Program-made: the position numbers and the translations under genes | Assembly (NCBI GenBank): GCA_934757275.1 | Contig: CAKVLN010000004.1 | Coordinates: 62,001 to 126,000, forward strand | DNA length: 64,000 bases | Direction of reading: 5' to 3' | Source of the DNA: an uncultured Candidatus Melainabacteria bacterium | Lineage (GTDB): Bacteria; Cyanobacteriota; Vampirovibrionia; Gastranaerophilales; Gastranaerophilaceae | Part shown: one piece after another, positions 26,521-35,767 of the stretch | Layout of the letters: each line of letters opens with the position of its first letter | How positions within the stretch are numbered: the first letter of the stretch is position 1 | The notes under the pieces: generated by a model | Told to the model about the DNA's origin: nothing | The model's database searches: none | The model's input: only the letters and a program-made list of their open reading frames with translations

Positions 26521-29500
26521 AATACGTATTCCTTATAATCTTGTTCTGTTAATTCAAAATCTTTATCAATTGTTAAGACTTCATCATAAGTTAGGTCATA
26601 GAGTTTATAGACCATAAGGTCGATTTGTTTTTCGTATTCTTTTATAGCATTTTGTTTTTCTTGATTTTGTAGATAATCTTCTGTTTGAGTTATATCTAGA
26701 ATTTTATCAACAATTGAAACGAATTTATCTTGCGTATGCACACTAGCTTTTTTTATTGGAATTTCTGATAAAGGTTTTTGGTATAGTTCTAAACTTTCAC
26801 CCTTTCGTTTTCCTTTATTGTATAGCCAGACATAGTATAATTTTGAATTTAAAAGAGATAGGATATATTTTAGTTGATATTCTGGTTTGGCTTCTGTTAT
26901 AAAATACACATCCGCACTTGCATACCACTCACATTCGTTGTAACCAAAAGTGTTTGTTTTGCTTCGTTGTGGAGCTACGATTTTTTTACAAATAAAACTA
27001 TTTTTACTTTTTGGTCTATGTAAGTATGGAGCGTTATCAGATGATTTTTGAATAATAGTTTTAAAATTATTTAAGTGATTATTTATAGCTGGTAATTTGC
27101 TAATATCATCGAATTTTTTGTTTATATAAATTAATTTTTTAGAAGTATTAATATTTGTTATATAACGCTTAATATCAGAATTTTTAAAAAATGGTTTTAA
27201 ATAATTTTTTTCATTCATAGATAACTGATTTAAGAAAAGTGCATCTTGTATATTATTACTATCTAAGACATAAATTCCATCTCCTATATTTTTATTTAGG
27301 TTATCTCTTAAATGATATTTTTTTGCCGTTAGATAATCAGCTTCAGTGTGTACTCCGTTGCTTATATTACAAATATTTCCTAATACTTTGTTGTCATCTT
27401 TTATCTTATTTAATATTATTGATAATTCACTATTTTCATCTTCTTTTGACAACCTTATATAATTTTCATTCCCCTCGTACAAATCATTTTGCGAGATATG
27501 ATTGTAAGATGTCTCAGAGTCTTTCCCTGCAACAATATTATCAAAATTGTTATCCATAAAACCTTTTCTATTAACATTTACTAGTTTACATAATTTATCA
27601 GGATTGTTTGATTTTGTTAGCATTGTAATTAAATTATGTTGACCTAATGCAGATTCAAAAATCTTCATTTCATTGAAGTTAATGAGTTCATCTAATGTTG
27701 CTCTATGTTTAAAATCTGCTCTCAAATTTCTTGCCCCTAAAGCAGTAATATAATAATTGGTTGTAATAAATGAGCAACAACCATTAGGTTTTAAAATATT
27801 TAAGGCTAAATGGAAAAAGAAATAAAATAAATCCATTTTCCCTAAATAAAATTCTTTTAATGAACATTTCTTAATTGGTTCAAAAATATCTTTATGTCCT
27901 TTTTCGCCTACATAAGGAGGATTTGCTATTACAATATCAAAACCTCCTTTTTTAAATACTTCATTAAAAAAGAAATTAAAATCAAATGTAGCAGTACAAC
28001 CTAATGATTCTGCGATTTTGAAAACCTCATCTTTTATTTTATTTAACTCATTTTGATATGTTTTTTTCTTCTGCTTTCTTGACTCATCAAACAGTAGGTC
28101 TGAATATTTATTAAACTTAGTTTGCAAATGTTCTGGAATAATAACATTGTATAAATCTAACAAAGAATTTCCTTGAACAATTTTATAATCCAAGTTCGGC
28201 AATGCTTTAATATTTTCAATATCTTCTTCATCTACAACCAGTGATAGCCAAAGTCTTAGTTTTGCAATCTCTACGGCACCTGGTTCTATATCAACACCAT
28301 AGATAGAATTTTGAATTGCTTGTCGTTTATATTCATAAGTTGTTCGCTTTTTAGCTTCAGGTAATAGTCCTGATTCTACAAGAGCAATTCTTGCTCTTAC
28401 AATTTCATTCATCATACCAACAGGAAACGCACCAGAACCGATAGCGGGGTCGCAAATTTTGATTTTTTCAAGTGCTTTGTCTATTAATTTAGCAGTTTCT
28501 TTATTAATTGAAGACGGTAGAATGTGTTGGTATTTAGAGTTTTTATTTTCCTTATTATTAGCAATTTTTTCGTATTGAGCAATTTTATCACTATGATGAA
28601 TAAAATCTGCGATTGCTTCTTTGGTTAATTTTTCAGAAATTTTTGTAAAAAACGAACAAAATGAGGTTACGGTTTCTTCTTTTTTCTCTTCATTAACACC
28701 TAGAGTTGTAGACAAATAGTTGATTAAGCTCTCTTGGCACATATAATGAACAATTTCTCGAGGAGTGTAAAAAGCACCTTTTGATTTACGGTCTTGCACT
28801 TCTAACAGTTCTTCAAAAACTTTACCCAACATTTCAGGGTCAACAGCTACTTCTTTTTCCAAAGGTTCATCTTCTTTGACCGTAAAATTGTACCTATCAA
28901 ATACATCTAAAATTCCTGTTCCAATATCACCAGATTTTGTTTTTTCTTTGTTAGAAAAAATGGAGTTTTCAAAAACAATATCAGTATTAATCCAGTCATA
29001 GTCGTGATAGCGTTCAAACAAACCACCATTCAAGAATGGAATTTTACAATCTAATGCCGTAAACCAGTTATCATCTCTTTCGCCGTTCGCAAGTGCATCA
29101 TAGAATAGAGGCTCAAGAAAATCATTAAAGAAATTTTTACCCTCTTTAACTGCTTTTTCAAAAGTATGACGTAAGAATTGTTTATCACCTTCGCCCCATT
29201 TTTTATCTCTCGCAACACCAAGCCAACCTTTTTTTTGAATAAAATATAAGAAAACAAGTTGTCCCATAAGTTTTTTACAGAAATCAGCATCTTTAATTGA
29301 TTTTAGTGTAAATTCTGTATTAATACGTTGAGAGGGTTCATTTTCTCTAATATTTTTTAAATTTTCTGTAAGTTGCAAGAATAATTCTTTATAATTTACG
29401 AAAAATTCTTTTGAAACTTTTTCTACATTAAAGGCTTCTTCAATTTCTGAAACAAGCGGATAATCTTTTGTTAGAAGATTAATTAAACGTGATTGGGCTG

Positions 29501-30005
29501 TGTGGTTAGGTTCAAGTTCACCTACAAGGAATGAAAATCTTTTTGCAGGTGTATATTCATTAACAACTCTGATATTTCCCTTATCATTTTGTTTTAGTGA
29601 AACTTCTAATTTTACAAAAGAAAAGCGCCAATCATTAGTAGTTTCGTTATAGAATGCAACAAGAGCATTATGTCTTGTAACTCCACCACGTCCACCATTT
29701 AAATACCAGGCTACAAAATTTCTTTGCGCAGTTCTTGCTCTGTCTAGAGAAGTTTCTTTTTTTAGATTCACCCACAAAACTTCTATATCAGCACCGTCTG
29801 AATCTAAATATTTACCAATACGTCCATAAGAATTAACATAATTTCTAAAACTTTCCGGCACATAAGCATTACCACAAGTAAAAACTTTTGATTCATCTAA
29901 ATTATCAAGGAGGTTTATTGAGAAATTTCTAAATTTATCTTTATCGAAATTACTATTAAAAGTAGTTTCAATAAGTTGTTTAGCTTGTAATTTATCCATT
30001 CTCAC
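26517..30005 (-). CDS. Eco57I-like N6-adenine DNA methyltransferase (PglX/DrmMI/type IIG type)
   Basis: The 1162-residue protein has SAM-binding motif I CDPAIGSGAF at 518-527 and the catalytic NPPY at 695-698 (FDIVIANPPYVG). The order motif I then motif IV is that of gamma-class m6A methyltransferases. GAFYTPREIVHYMC near 410 is the helical lead-in seen in PglX and type IIG enzymes. The C-terminal ~350 residues, with SELSIILNKI and SDIKRYI segments, look like a TaqI-type target recognition domain. The N-terminal ~200 residues (DIEVLWVNLKKETSLDRAR) could be a degenerate nuclease or a partner-binding domain; no clear catalytic triad is seen. Its start overlaps the helicase gene by 14 bp, so the two are made together. 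Confidence 0.85.
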   Translation of the reverse strand: MRMDKLQAKQLIETTFNSNFDKDKFRNFSINLLDNLDESKVFTCGNAYVPESFRNYVNSYGRIGKYLDSDGADIEVLWVNLKKETSLDRARTAQRNFVAWYLNGGRGGVTRHNALVAFYNETTNDWRFSFVKLEVSLKQNDKGNIRVVNEYTPAKRFSFLVGELEPNHTAQSRLINLLTKDYPLVSEIEEAFNVEKVSKEFFVNYKELFLQLTENLKNIRENEPSQRINTEFTLKSIKDADFCKKLMGQLVFLYFIQKKGWLGVARDKKWGEGDKQFLRHTFEKAVKEGKNFFNDFLEPLFYDALANGERDDNWFTALDCKIPFLNGGLFERYHDYDWINTDIVFENSIFSNKEKTKSGDIGTGILDVFDRYNFTVKEDEPLEKEVAVDPEMLGKVFEELLEVQDRKSKGAFYTPREIVHYMCQESLINYLSTTLGVNEEKKEETVTSFCSFFTKISEKLTKEAIADFIHHSDKIAQYEKIANNKENKNSKYQHILPSSINKETAKLIDKALEKIKICDPAIGSGAFPVGMMNEIVRARIALVESGLLPEAKKRTTYEYKRQAIQNSIYGVDIEPGAVEIAKLRLWLSLVVDEEDIENIKALPNLDYKIVQGNSLLDLYNVIIPEHLQTKFNKYSDLLFDESRKQKKKTYQNELNKIKDEVFKIAESLGCTATFDFNFFFNEVFKKGGFDIVIANPPYVGEKGHKDIFEPIKKCSLKEFYLGKMDLFYFFFHLALNILKPNGCCSFITTNYYITALGARNLRADFKHRATLDELINFNEMKIFESALGQHNLITMLTKSNNPDKLCKLVNVNRKGFMDNNFDNIVAGKDSETSYNHISQNDLYEGNENYIRLSKEDENSELSIILNKIKDDNKVLGNICNISNGVHTEADYLTAKKYHLRDNLNKNIGDGIYVLDSNNIQDALFLNQLSMNEKNYLKPFFKNSDIKRYITNINTSKKLIYINKKFDDISKLPAINNHLNNFKTIIQKSSDNAPYLHRPKSKNSFICKKIVAPQRSKTNTFGYNECEWYASADVYFITEAKPEYQLKYILSLLNSKLYYVWLYNKGKRKGESLELYQKPLSEIPIKKASVHTQDKFVSIVDKILDITQTEDYLQNQEKQNAIKEYEKQIDLMVYKLYDLTYDEVLTIDKDFELTEQDYKEYVL

Positions 30006-33000
30006 CTCCTATTAAAAACTCAGATAGAATGATTTCACCAACCGTATCACTAGATTTTTTATTTTCTTTTTTGTTTGTTAAGTATGTTTCAGGAATGTTG
30101 ACCTTAACACTCTGGTATACTTTCAAACTATCTATTTCTTTTTCTATTTCCTCTTTAATTTTTTTACTTGCATCATTCGTTATTACACCAGTTTCATAAA
30201 GCGCAAGAATCTTCTTCAAATACTCTTCTTGAACATCTGTTAAGCGACCTTCCTTAATTGCAAATTCAATTCGTAGCTTTACATATTTATGATTTGAAGT
30301 TCCGCCTACTTTTTTGAGTTGAATGTCGTCTTCTTCATTTGGTTTAAAAAAGGCTTCTTTATTGATTTTTAAAAGGTCATAATATTCTTTTGAAATTGGC
30401 AATTTTTTACAATCAGGTTCACATTCAAAATATTTAACTGCTTCCTCGAGCCCTAAATCTTGTGTTTTCTCGCCATCAGTAATGTAAATTTTGTTAAGTG
30501 CCCCTTTTTTGAAAAATGTTATTAATGAATTTTTTGAAACTTTATAATTCCTACCTGTTCTGGCTTTTTTAGGTAAATACTTGATTTTATTAAACAGGTC
30601 TAAATTATTATCTCGTATATTTTCTAGTAAACTTATGTATTTAAGTTCTATATTTTCACTTACATCATCTTCGTTATAAGTGTCTTTATTATTAACTTTG
30701 TCATACAATTTTTCGCCAAAAAGTTTATGATTTGTAGTTGTTTCTTCCTCAGATAGATATTTTGCATCTTCACCTAAAGTTTCATGAAAAGCTTGTAATT
30801 TAGCCTTAATATTATCTTCCAAGCCTAATTCACTGTCTGCTGTCGAAGATGGGAAAAAGTTATAAATATGAATTTTATCAAACTTTGTGCCAACACGATT
30901 TACACGTCCTACACGTTGCAGAACTTTAGTTGGGTTCCATGGGAGGTCGTAGTTTACAATTACATTTGAGCGGTGCAAGTTAATACCTTCAGCTAACACG
31001 TCCGTTGTAATAAGGATTTTTACTGTATTAGACTGTTCTTTGTTTTTAGGGTCATAATTTTCATGTATTAGATTTTTAAGTGTATTACCGGCTACAGAAT
31101 CATTTTTATATCTGCAAACGCCACTTGAATAAAATGCAACACCATCTTTATATTCTTCAACTAATGAATTATAAAGATCTAAGCCAGTTTCCATAGATTC
31201 ACTAAAGATAATAATCCTACTATTTTTTAGAATGGAATCATTATGTAATGCCTTTATAAATTCATTTTTTTTGAAGTCTATAGAAACACTTTCCCAAGAT
31301 TTTTTTATCCACTCTAAGATAGATAAATCAAATTGTAATTTTTCAAGAAAATCATCATTGAATTGTTCTTTTTGATAGATTTTAGATTTAGAATCATTCT
31401 CTAAGGTTGTAACAAGCGATTCTTCATCATCATTGTCAAGGTAATCATATATATTGACTTTTTTGCTTATATAAACAGTTCCATTATTGTACATCTGGAT
31501 AAATTGTTTATAGGATTCAATAAAACGGTCAATTGTTTGTAAAAACGCATACTTACTACTTTCAAGCCTTTTTACAAGCATTGTTTTCATAAAACCAACA
31601 AGGTTGTGTTCTTGAGTTTGTGCAAAATCACTTAGTTTGTATTTGTCTTTTAAATTATTTCCTGGTTGATACCTTGCAAAAGTAAAATCTTTAAGTCGTT
31701 TAATAGTTTCATTAAAGATATTATTTGTCATATCGTCATAGGTATAGATAATTCTATGTGGAGTCTCTACGTCTGGAAAATGTAAGTTTTGTTTAATTAT
31801 ATCTTGTTTAAAATATTCTTTTACATCTTGTCTTGTTCTTCTAATCATTATATATTTAAGAATTTTGTTTCTTACAGCGTTAGAAACTTTTTTAACTTCG
31901 TCTAAATATTCAGGAGTTGATTTATCAAGTTGTTTAAGTTTATTTCTTGCATTAGCAAAAAATCCTTCAATATTTTTCATGCCGGGAATATCACTATCTT
32001 TAGGCGATTGAAATAATTTAATAAGAGGATAAAAATCATATATAGAATTGTTAAGCGGAGTTGCAGTTATTAGAATAACTTTTTTACCAAAACAGATTTC
32101 ATGTAAAAGTTGATATTGTGAAGTCTGTTCGTTTCTAAATCTGTGAGCTTCATCTACAAAAATATAGTTATAATCTTCGTAGCCTTCTTTTTTGATATGT
32201 TCTAATTTCCCCAAAGAAACAACCTTTGCCCCCCTAACACCGAAATCAAATATTGCATCTTGCCAACTATCAATAATTGGTGGTGGACAAATTATAAGTT
32301 TTTTACCGGGTAAATTTTGCAAGTACATTGCTGTAATGTATGTTTTGCCAAGACCTACTACATCGGCAATGAAGCAACCATTGTATGCTTCTACAATTTC
32401 AGAAAGAGTTCTAACTGCTTCGTGTTGATAATCCAGTTTCATAAAACCTTTTGGTAGTTGAATATCTAAAGAATCTTTTTTTGCTAGATTTTCTTTAAAA
32501 TATTCATATAAAAATTTTAGAAACAATTCATAAGGAGTAATTTCATCATTTAACCAAGTGTCATTTTGAATTGTATCAATATAAATATTTGATAAATCAA
32601 CTGCATTTTGCCAAAGTTCTTCAAATTTATTAAGAGCATATTTTACATCTGATGTATTTTTAAGTTCTACATTAAACTCATATTGGGAATTTAAGCCTGA
32701 TTCAGAAAAGTTACTTGAACCCGTAATTACACGTCCAAAATCTCTATCATTATCTTGAAAACGGCTAATATAGACTTTAGCGTGTATGTTATAACTAGGG
32801 TATGCTTTGATTTCTATTTTTCCAGATTTAATGTAATTAATAAATCTTTGAATACCATACTCTACATCATAATTATCATTTGAATTAAAGAGTTCTTGTT
32901 TTATTGACTCAGAAAATTTTTCTTTTGTCACAGTGTGTGACTCAAAATCTAATTTTTGTTGTTTTACGGATTCAATAATATCAATAGTTTTCTTGTCTGC

Positions 33001-33201
33001 ATTCAAGCCTACTAAAATTCTTACTTTATCTATGTTTTCAAATTCATTACAGAGCTTATGAAATCCACTAGTTCTGAAATAACCAACCAAAATGTCAAAA
33101 TATTTAACGTCCTTTAAGGTACGTTTGAATCTGTCTTCTAATTTTTGCCCATCTTCATTAGTGAAAAATGTTAAATCGTTATTATCAATACTTGTGACCA
33201 T
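29992..33201 (-). CDS. PLD-nuclease/SNF2-type helicase fusion
   Basis: The 1069-residue protein begins with a phospholipase-D-fold domain: H140-x-K142 in NIHAKVYI, GSSNFSESG at 161-169 and Glu175. This is one HKD half, as in helicase-linked PLDs. A superfamily 2 helicase follows: Walker A ADVVGLGKTY (279-288), DEAH at 350-353, ITATPLNNS near 378, and motif VI QRVGRVNR at 762-769. It is likely to translocate on DNA and cut through the PLD domain. Paired with the coupled methyltransferase gene it forms a restriction-like unit that resembles class 1 DISARM (drmD plus drmMI) in gene sizes but lacks drmA, drmB and drmC. The promoter is probably in the divergent gap at 33202-33368. Confidence 0.87.
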   Translation of the reverse strand: MVTSIDNNDLTFFTNEDGQKLEDRFKRTLKDVKYFDILVGYFRTSGFHKLCNEFENIDKVRILVGLNADKKTIDIIESVKQQKLDFESHTVTKEKFSESIKQELFNSNDNYDVEYGIQRFINYIKSGKIEIKAYPSYNIHAKVYISRFQDNDRDFGRVITGSSNFSESGLNSQYEFNVELKNTSDVKYALNKFEELWQNAVDLSNIYIDTIQNDTWLNDEITPYELFLKFLYEYFKENLAKKDSLDIQLPKGFMKLDYQHEAVRTLSEIVEAYNGCFIADVVGLGKTYITAMYLQNLPGKKLIICPPPIIDSWQDAIFDFGVRGAKVVSLGKLEHIKKEGYEDYNYIFVDEAHRFRNEQTSQYQLLHEICFGKKVILITATPLNNSIYDFYPLIKLFQSPKDSDIPGMKNIEGFFANARNKLKQLDKSTPEYLDEVKKVSNAVRNKILKYIMIRRTRQDVKEYFKQDIIKQNLHFPDVETPHRIIYTYDDMTNNIFNETIKRLKDFTFARYQPGNNLKDKYKLSDFAQTQEHNLVGFMKTMLVKRLESSKYAFLQTIDRFIESYKQFIQMYNNGTVYISKKVNIYDYLDNDDEESLVTTLENDSKSKIYQKEQFNDDFLEKLQFDLSILEWIKKSWESVSIDFKKNEFIKALHNDSILKNSRIIIFSESMETGLDLYNSLVEEYKDGVAFYSSGVCRYKNDSVAGNTLKNLIHENYDPKNKEQSNTVKILITTDVLAEGINLHRSNVIVNYDLPWNPTKVLQRVGRVNRVGTKFDKIHIYNFFPSSTADSELGLEDNIKAKLQAFHETLGEDAKYLSEEETTTNHKLFGEKLYDKVNNKDTYNEDDVSENIELKYISLLENIRDNNLDLFNKIKYLPKKARTGRNYKVSKNSLITFFKKGALNKIYITDGEKTQDLGLEEAVKYFECEPDCKKLPISKEYYDLLKINKEAFFKPNEEDDIQLKKVGGTSNHKYVKLRIEFAIKEGRLTDVQEEYLKKILALYETGVITNDASKKIKEEIEKEIDSLKVYQSVKVNIPETYLTNKKENKKSSDTVGEIILSEFLIGGENG

Positions 33202-33275
33202 AGATACCTGTTTCTTTTTTATATTTCACGTTATATGTATAAACTAGATAAAATTCTAAACGTAAAACATATAAT

Positions 33276-33323
33276 ATTATACGCCATGCTTATTATACAT
33301 GCTTAAAATTATACGCAAACTGC
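33276..33323. promoter_or_regulatory. Three 16-bp iterons, probable XRE operator
   Basis: ATTATAC occurs at 33276, 33292 and 33308, exactly 16 bp apart; the first and third continue to ATTATACGC. They lie in the 167-bp gap between the divergent helicase operon and the XRE gene. Same-face spacing of about 1.5 turns per repeat suits cooperative binding by a small HTH dimer. TATAAT-like sequences overlap the array, so binding would block transcription. Confidence 0.6.
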
Positions 33324-33368
33324 TATTTATTTGTTTTTAATAATCCGTAACATGAATAAAGAGGTTAT

Positions 33369-33704
33369 ATGGCAGGAAATAAATATTTTGGTAAAAATTT
33401 AAAGAATTTAAGAGAAGCAAAAGGACTGAGTCAAGAAGGTCTTGCAGAGGCTATTGGAGTTGAATACCAGACTATCAGTAGAATAGAAACGGGCATGTAT
33501 TTTACTAGTTATGATAATTTGCAAAAAATTGCAAAGGCATTAAATTTACAGATAAAAGATTTATTTGATTTTTCAGAAGATGAATTATCTAGGGAAGAAG
33601 TAAAAGCAATGATAGATAAAACGCTTGAAAAGTTTGAGAAAGAAGATTTAGAAATTGCATATAAACTTATTGGTATTTTAGAAAATAAAATTAATCAAAA
33701 ATAA
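33369..33704 (+). CDS. XRE-family regulator, probable control protein of the defence operon
   Basis: The 111-residue protein has a Cro/CI-type HTH in its first ~65 residues (LREAKGLSQEGLAEAIGVEY, then TISRIETGMYFTSYDNLQKI). A short coiled-coil tail follows that could dimerise. It is divergent from the helicase-methyltransferase operon, with iterons between, the usual place for a restriction-modification control (C) protein that delays nuclease expression until DNA is methylated. The regulatory role is inferred from position. No clear Shine-Dalgarno sequence beyond AGAGG is seen before the ATG. Confidence 0.8.
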   Translation: MAGNKYFGKNLKNLREAKGLSQEGLAEAIGVEYQTISRIETGMYFTSYDNLQKIAKALNLQIKDLFDFSEDELSREEVKAMIDKTLEKFEKEDLEIAYKLIGILENKINQK

Positions 33705-33809
33705 ATGTAAATATTATAGATATTACTATAGGTATTTATATATGTAATTTTTTTAAATTTTAGATGATTATTATTAATTTTAAGGGCGTTAAGGGGCTTT
33801 TTTTATTTT

Positions 33810-35210
33810 ATGAAAGAAGAAAAATATACAGGTAAGATTCATTTTGATGATGACTTTATTGAAAACTTTATAAATCTAACCGTTAATTTTGATAGTGATA
33901 TTTATATAAAATCTTTAAAATTGATTATTGAATATTCTGCAGAACATTTTAACTATTTTTATAACTGCCATAGAATCTTTACAACTAAAAGTTGTACGTT
34001 TGAAGAATATAAAACATTTTTATATAAATCTCCAATATTAATACAATTTGGAATTTTACATACGAAAATTTTAAATGCGTGTGAACAATTTAAGTCGTTG
34101 CAATCTCAGAAAGCAATAATAGATGGTGATTATTTCTTATTTCTGGATACTAAAAAATATTTAGCAAGGCAAATGAAAAAGATATTCTCTCTTATGCCTA
34201 GCAATATGGATAACATAGAAGATAAATATTTAATGTTAGAAGATTATGATTTTGTAGTGTATTGTTATGACAAACCAGACATTGTTTCTTATTATAAACT
34301 TAGATATTTGTTTATTGTTCTAGAATTGACATTAAATGTAATACAAGCATTAATCATAAACTATAAAAAGAATGTAAATTTATTATTTAACTCCTATGTA
34401 TATGATACTTTTTTACAAAATGATGAAATAAATATAGAAATAAGAAAAAAGATGGAGAATAAAAGAAAATTATTTTTAAAGAATGGTATAATATTGGGAA
34501 ATTTAAATAAATCCCATGGTGGAAATAAAAGACTAACAACAGAAGATAAAATATATATTTCTAAAAGAAAAAAAGTGTATGATATTGCATATAATTTGTA
34601 TAGAAAGCTAAAGGCTATTACTAATCAGTTGGCTATTGATAAGATTTGTATTTTTAAAGCGTTGCATAATATTGGAAATTTAAATTTAGATGAAAATGAT
34701 TATAAAGAATGTAAAGAAATAATAAGCCAAAATGTAATATGTCCTATTGGAAACACATTTCAAAAGTGTAAATATTGTAAACATAATTTATGTATTCATA
34801 ATGATTATCAAAAAAATAATTGGGATATTTTAAATTATATTATATATAACTATAAAGGTTATATGCTACCGATAGAAGATATAAATTATACAATTTTAGA
34901 TACTAAAGAACAAAAAAATCTAAAATTTATGAATTTCATACTAAATCATACAGAACAAGAATTAGCTTTACTAAGTACAAAAGAGCATTTTGAATATAAG
35001 CCTTTGTCACAAGAAGATACAAAAGCACATGAAAGATTTAAAACCAAAAGTTCTAAAACAATGTTAAATATGTTCTCTGAATATAAAGATTTTAATTATA
35101 TTCGCCAGCCGAATGTTGAATTTTTAGAAAAAGCGTATATATGTATGAAATATTATCAAGGCCCTGAAAATGAAGCCCAAAAACAAGAATTGTTAAGATT
35201 AATAAAATAA
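33810..35210 (+). CDS. Unrecognised 466-residue protein with a Cys/His cluster
   Basis: The protein is Lys/Ile/Asn-rich, mostly helical and without membrane segments. One feature stands out: a cysteine-histidine cluster around residues 310-332 (CPIGNTFQKCKYCKHNLC, then IHND), which could form a zinc finger. I recognise no family. It is the first gene of a plus-strand group with a zinc-ribbon protein and an HNH nuclease, and a long hairpin follows its stop codon. Candidate roles are a replication or regulatory protein of the element, or a defence component; sequence alone does not decide. Its codon use is very AT-rich, like the rest of the element. Confidence 0.65.
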   Translation: MKEEKYTGKIHFDDDFIENFINLTVNFDSDIYIKSLKLIIEYSAEHFNYFYNCHRIFTTKSCTFEEYKTFLYKSPILIQFGILHTKILNACEQFKSLQSQKAIIDGDYFLFLDTKKYLARQMKKIFSLMPSNMDNIEDKYLMLEDYDFVVYCYDKPDIVSYYKLRYLFIVLELTLNVIQALIINYKKNVNLLFNSYVYDTFLQNDEINIEIRKKMENKRKLFLKNGIILGNLNKSHGGNKRLTTEDKIYISKRKKVYDIAYNLYRKLKAITNQLAIDKICIFKALHNIGNLNLDENDYKECKEIISQNVICPIGNTFQKCKYCKHNLCIHNDYQKNNWDILNYIIYNYKGYMLPIEDINYTILDTKEQKNLKFMNFILNHTEQELALLSTKEHFEYKPLSQEDTKAHERFKTKSSKTMLNMFSEYKDFNYIRQPNVEFLEKAYICMKYYQGPENEAQKQELLRLIK

Positions 35211-35223
35211 ATTAACAAATGTA

Positions 35224-35260
35224 AAGTTATCGCTTAATAATCCTTATTAAACGATAACTT
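35224..35260. repeat. Long hairpin downstream of the 466-residue gene
   Basis: AAGTTATCG and CGATAACTT flank TTAATAA-TCC-TTATTAA, giving a 17-position stem with a single C-A mismatch. No clean T-run follows directly, so it is a weak candidate terminator. A recognition site for an element protein is an alternative. Confidence 0.6.
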
Positions 35261-35331
35261 GAAAAGGATTTTTCCAAAAAATATTTAAAATTTGTTAATG
35301 TGACATTGTAAACATAAAAAAGGAAACTACA

Positions 35332-35613
35332 ATGACACATGATGAAACTTACATGCAGTATATCTGCAAGCACTGCGACAAAATTTATTTAGACAAGGAC
35401 GTAAAAGGACGAATGACGCCGATTAAGGGGTGCTATTGTCCAGAGTGTGTTGAGAAGTATGGGTTTGTTAATCCAGAAACCCCACCTAAAAAGAAGTTAT
35501 CTGAAAAACAGATTAGTACATTACAAAAGAATCAATTTCGTGTGCGAAAAAATGGACAAAATTCAGAGCAAACCTCTGCAAATAATATGGAAGGAGGTAA
35601 TAATGAGCATTAG
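35332..35613 (+). CDS. Small zinc-ribbon protein
   Basis: The 93-residue protein has two cysteine pairs in its first 45 residues (ICKHCDKIY and GCYCPECVEKYG), a four-Cys zinc ribbon. The tail is polar, Lys/Gln/Asn-rich and probably disordered. AAAGGAAAC precedes the ATG. The next small gene starts 11 bp before its end with a strong GGAGG, so the two are coupled. It is possibly a DNA-binding accessory factor; no closer identity is recognised. Confidence 0.65.
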   Translation: MTHDETYMQYICKHCDKIYLDKDVKGRMTPIKGCYCPECVEKYGFVNPETPPKKKLSEKQISTLQKNQFRVRKNGQNSEQTSANNMEGGNNEH

Positions 35614-35767
35614 ACAAAAATATAGAAATTTTTTGCGTAAATTGATAGATACAAAATATCTCCAAAGATTCAAAAACGTTACAGTTTTAGGAGAAAGACT
35701 CATAAATGGCTATTATATCGTAATTTTTGAAGAAGAAATCTGTGAATGGGAGGATATCGAATGGTAG
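35603..35767 (+). CDS. 54-residue basic protein, unknown function
   Basis: It begins at ATG 35603, eight bases after AGGAGG and inside the end of the zinc-ribbon gene. The N-terminal half is basic (SIRQKYRNFLRKLIDTKY) and the C-terminal third is acidic (EEEICEWEDIEW). Its end overlaps the start of the HNH gene, so three genes are chained by overlap. It has no recognised domain. Confidence 0.55.
   Translation: MSIRQKYRNFLRKLIDTKYLQRFKNVTVLGERLINGYYIVIFEEEICEWEDIEW

Noticed and set aside
26517..30005. BREX system based on a PglX-like methyltransferase
   Set aside because: No pglZ, brxC or brxA-like gene is found in the element.
29992..33201. Complete DISARM system
   Set aside because: The helicase and methyltransferase resemble drmD and drmMI, but no DUF1998 protein (drmB), drmA-type helicase or separate drmC is present.
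33276..33323. Replication origin iterons
   Set aside because: Only three copies in a divergent promoter gap beside an XRE gene and no recognised Rep gene; an operator is the simpler reading, although the 466-aa protein leaves some doubt.
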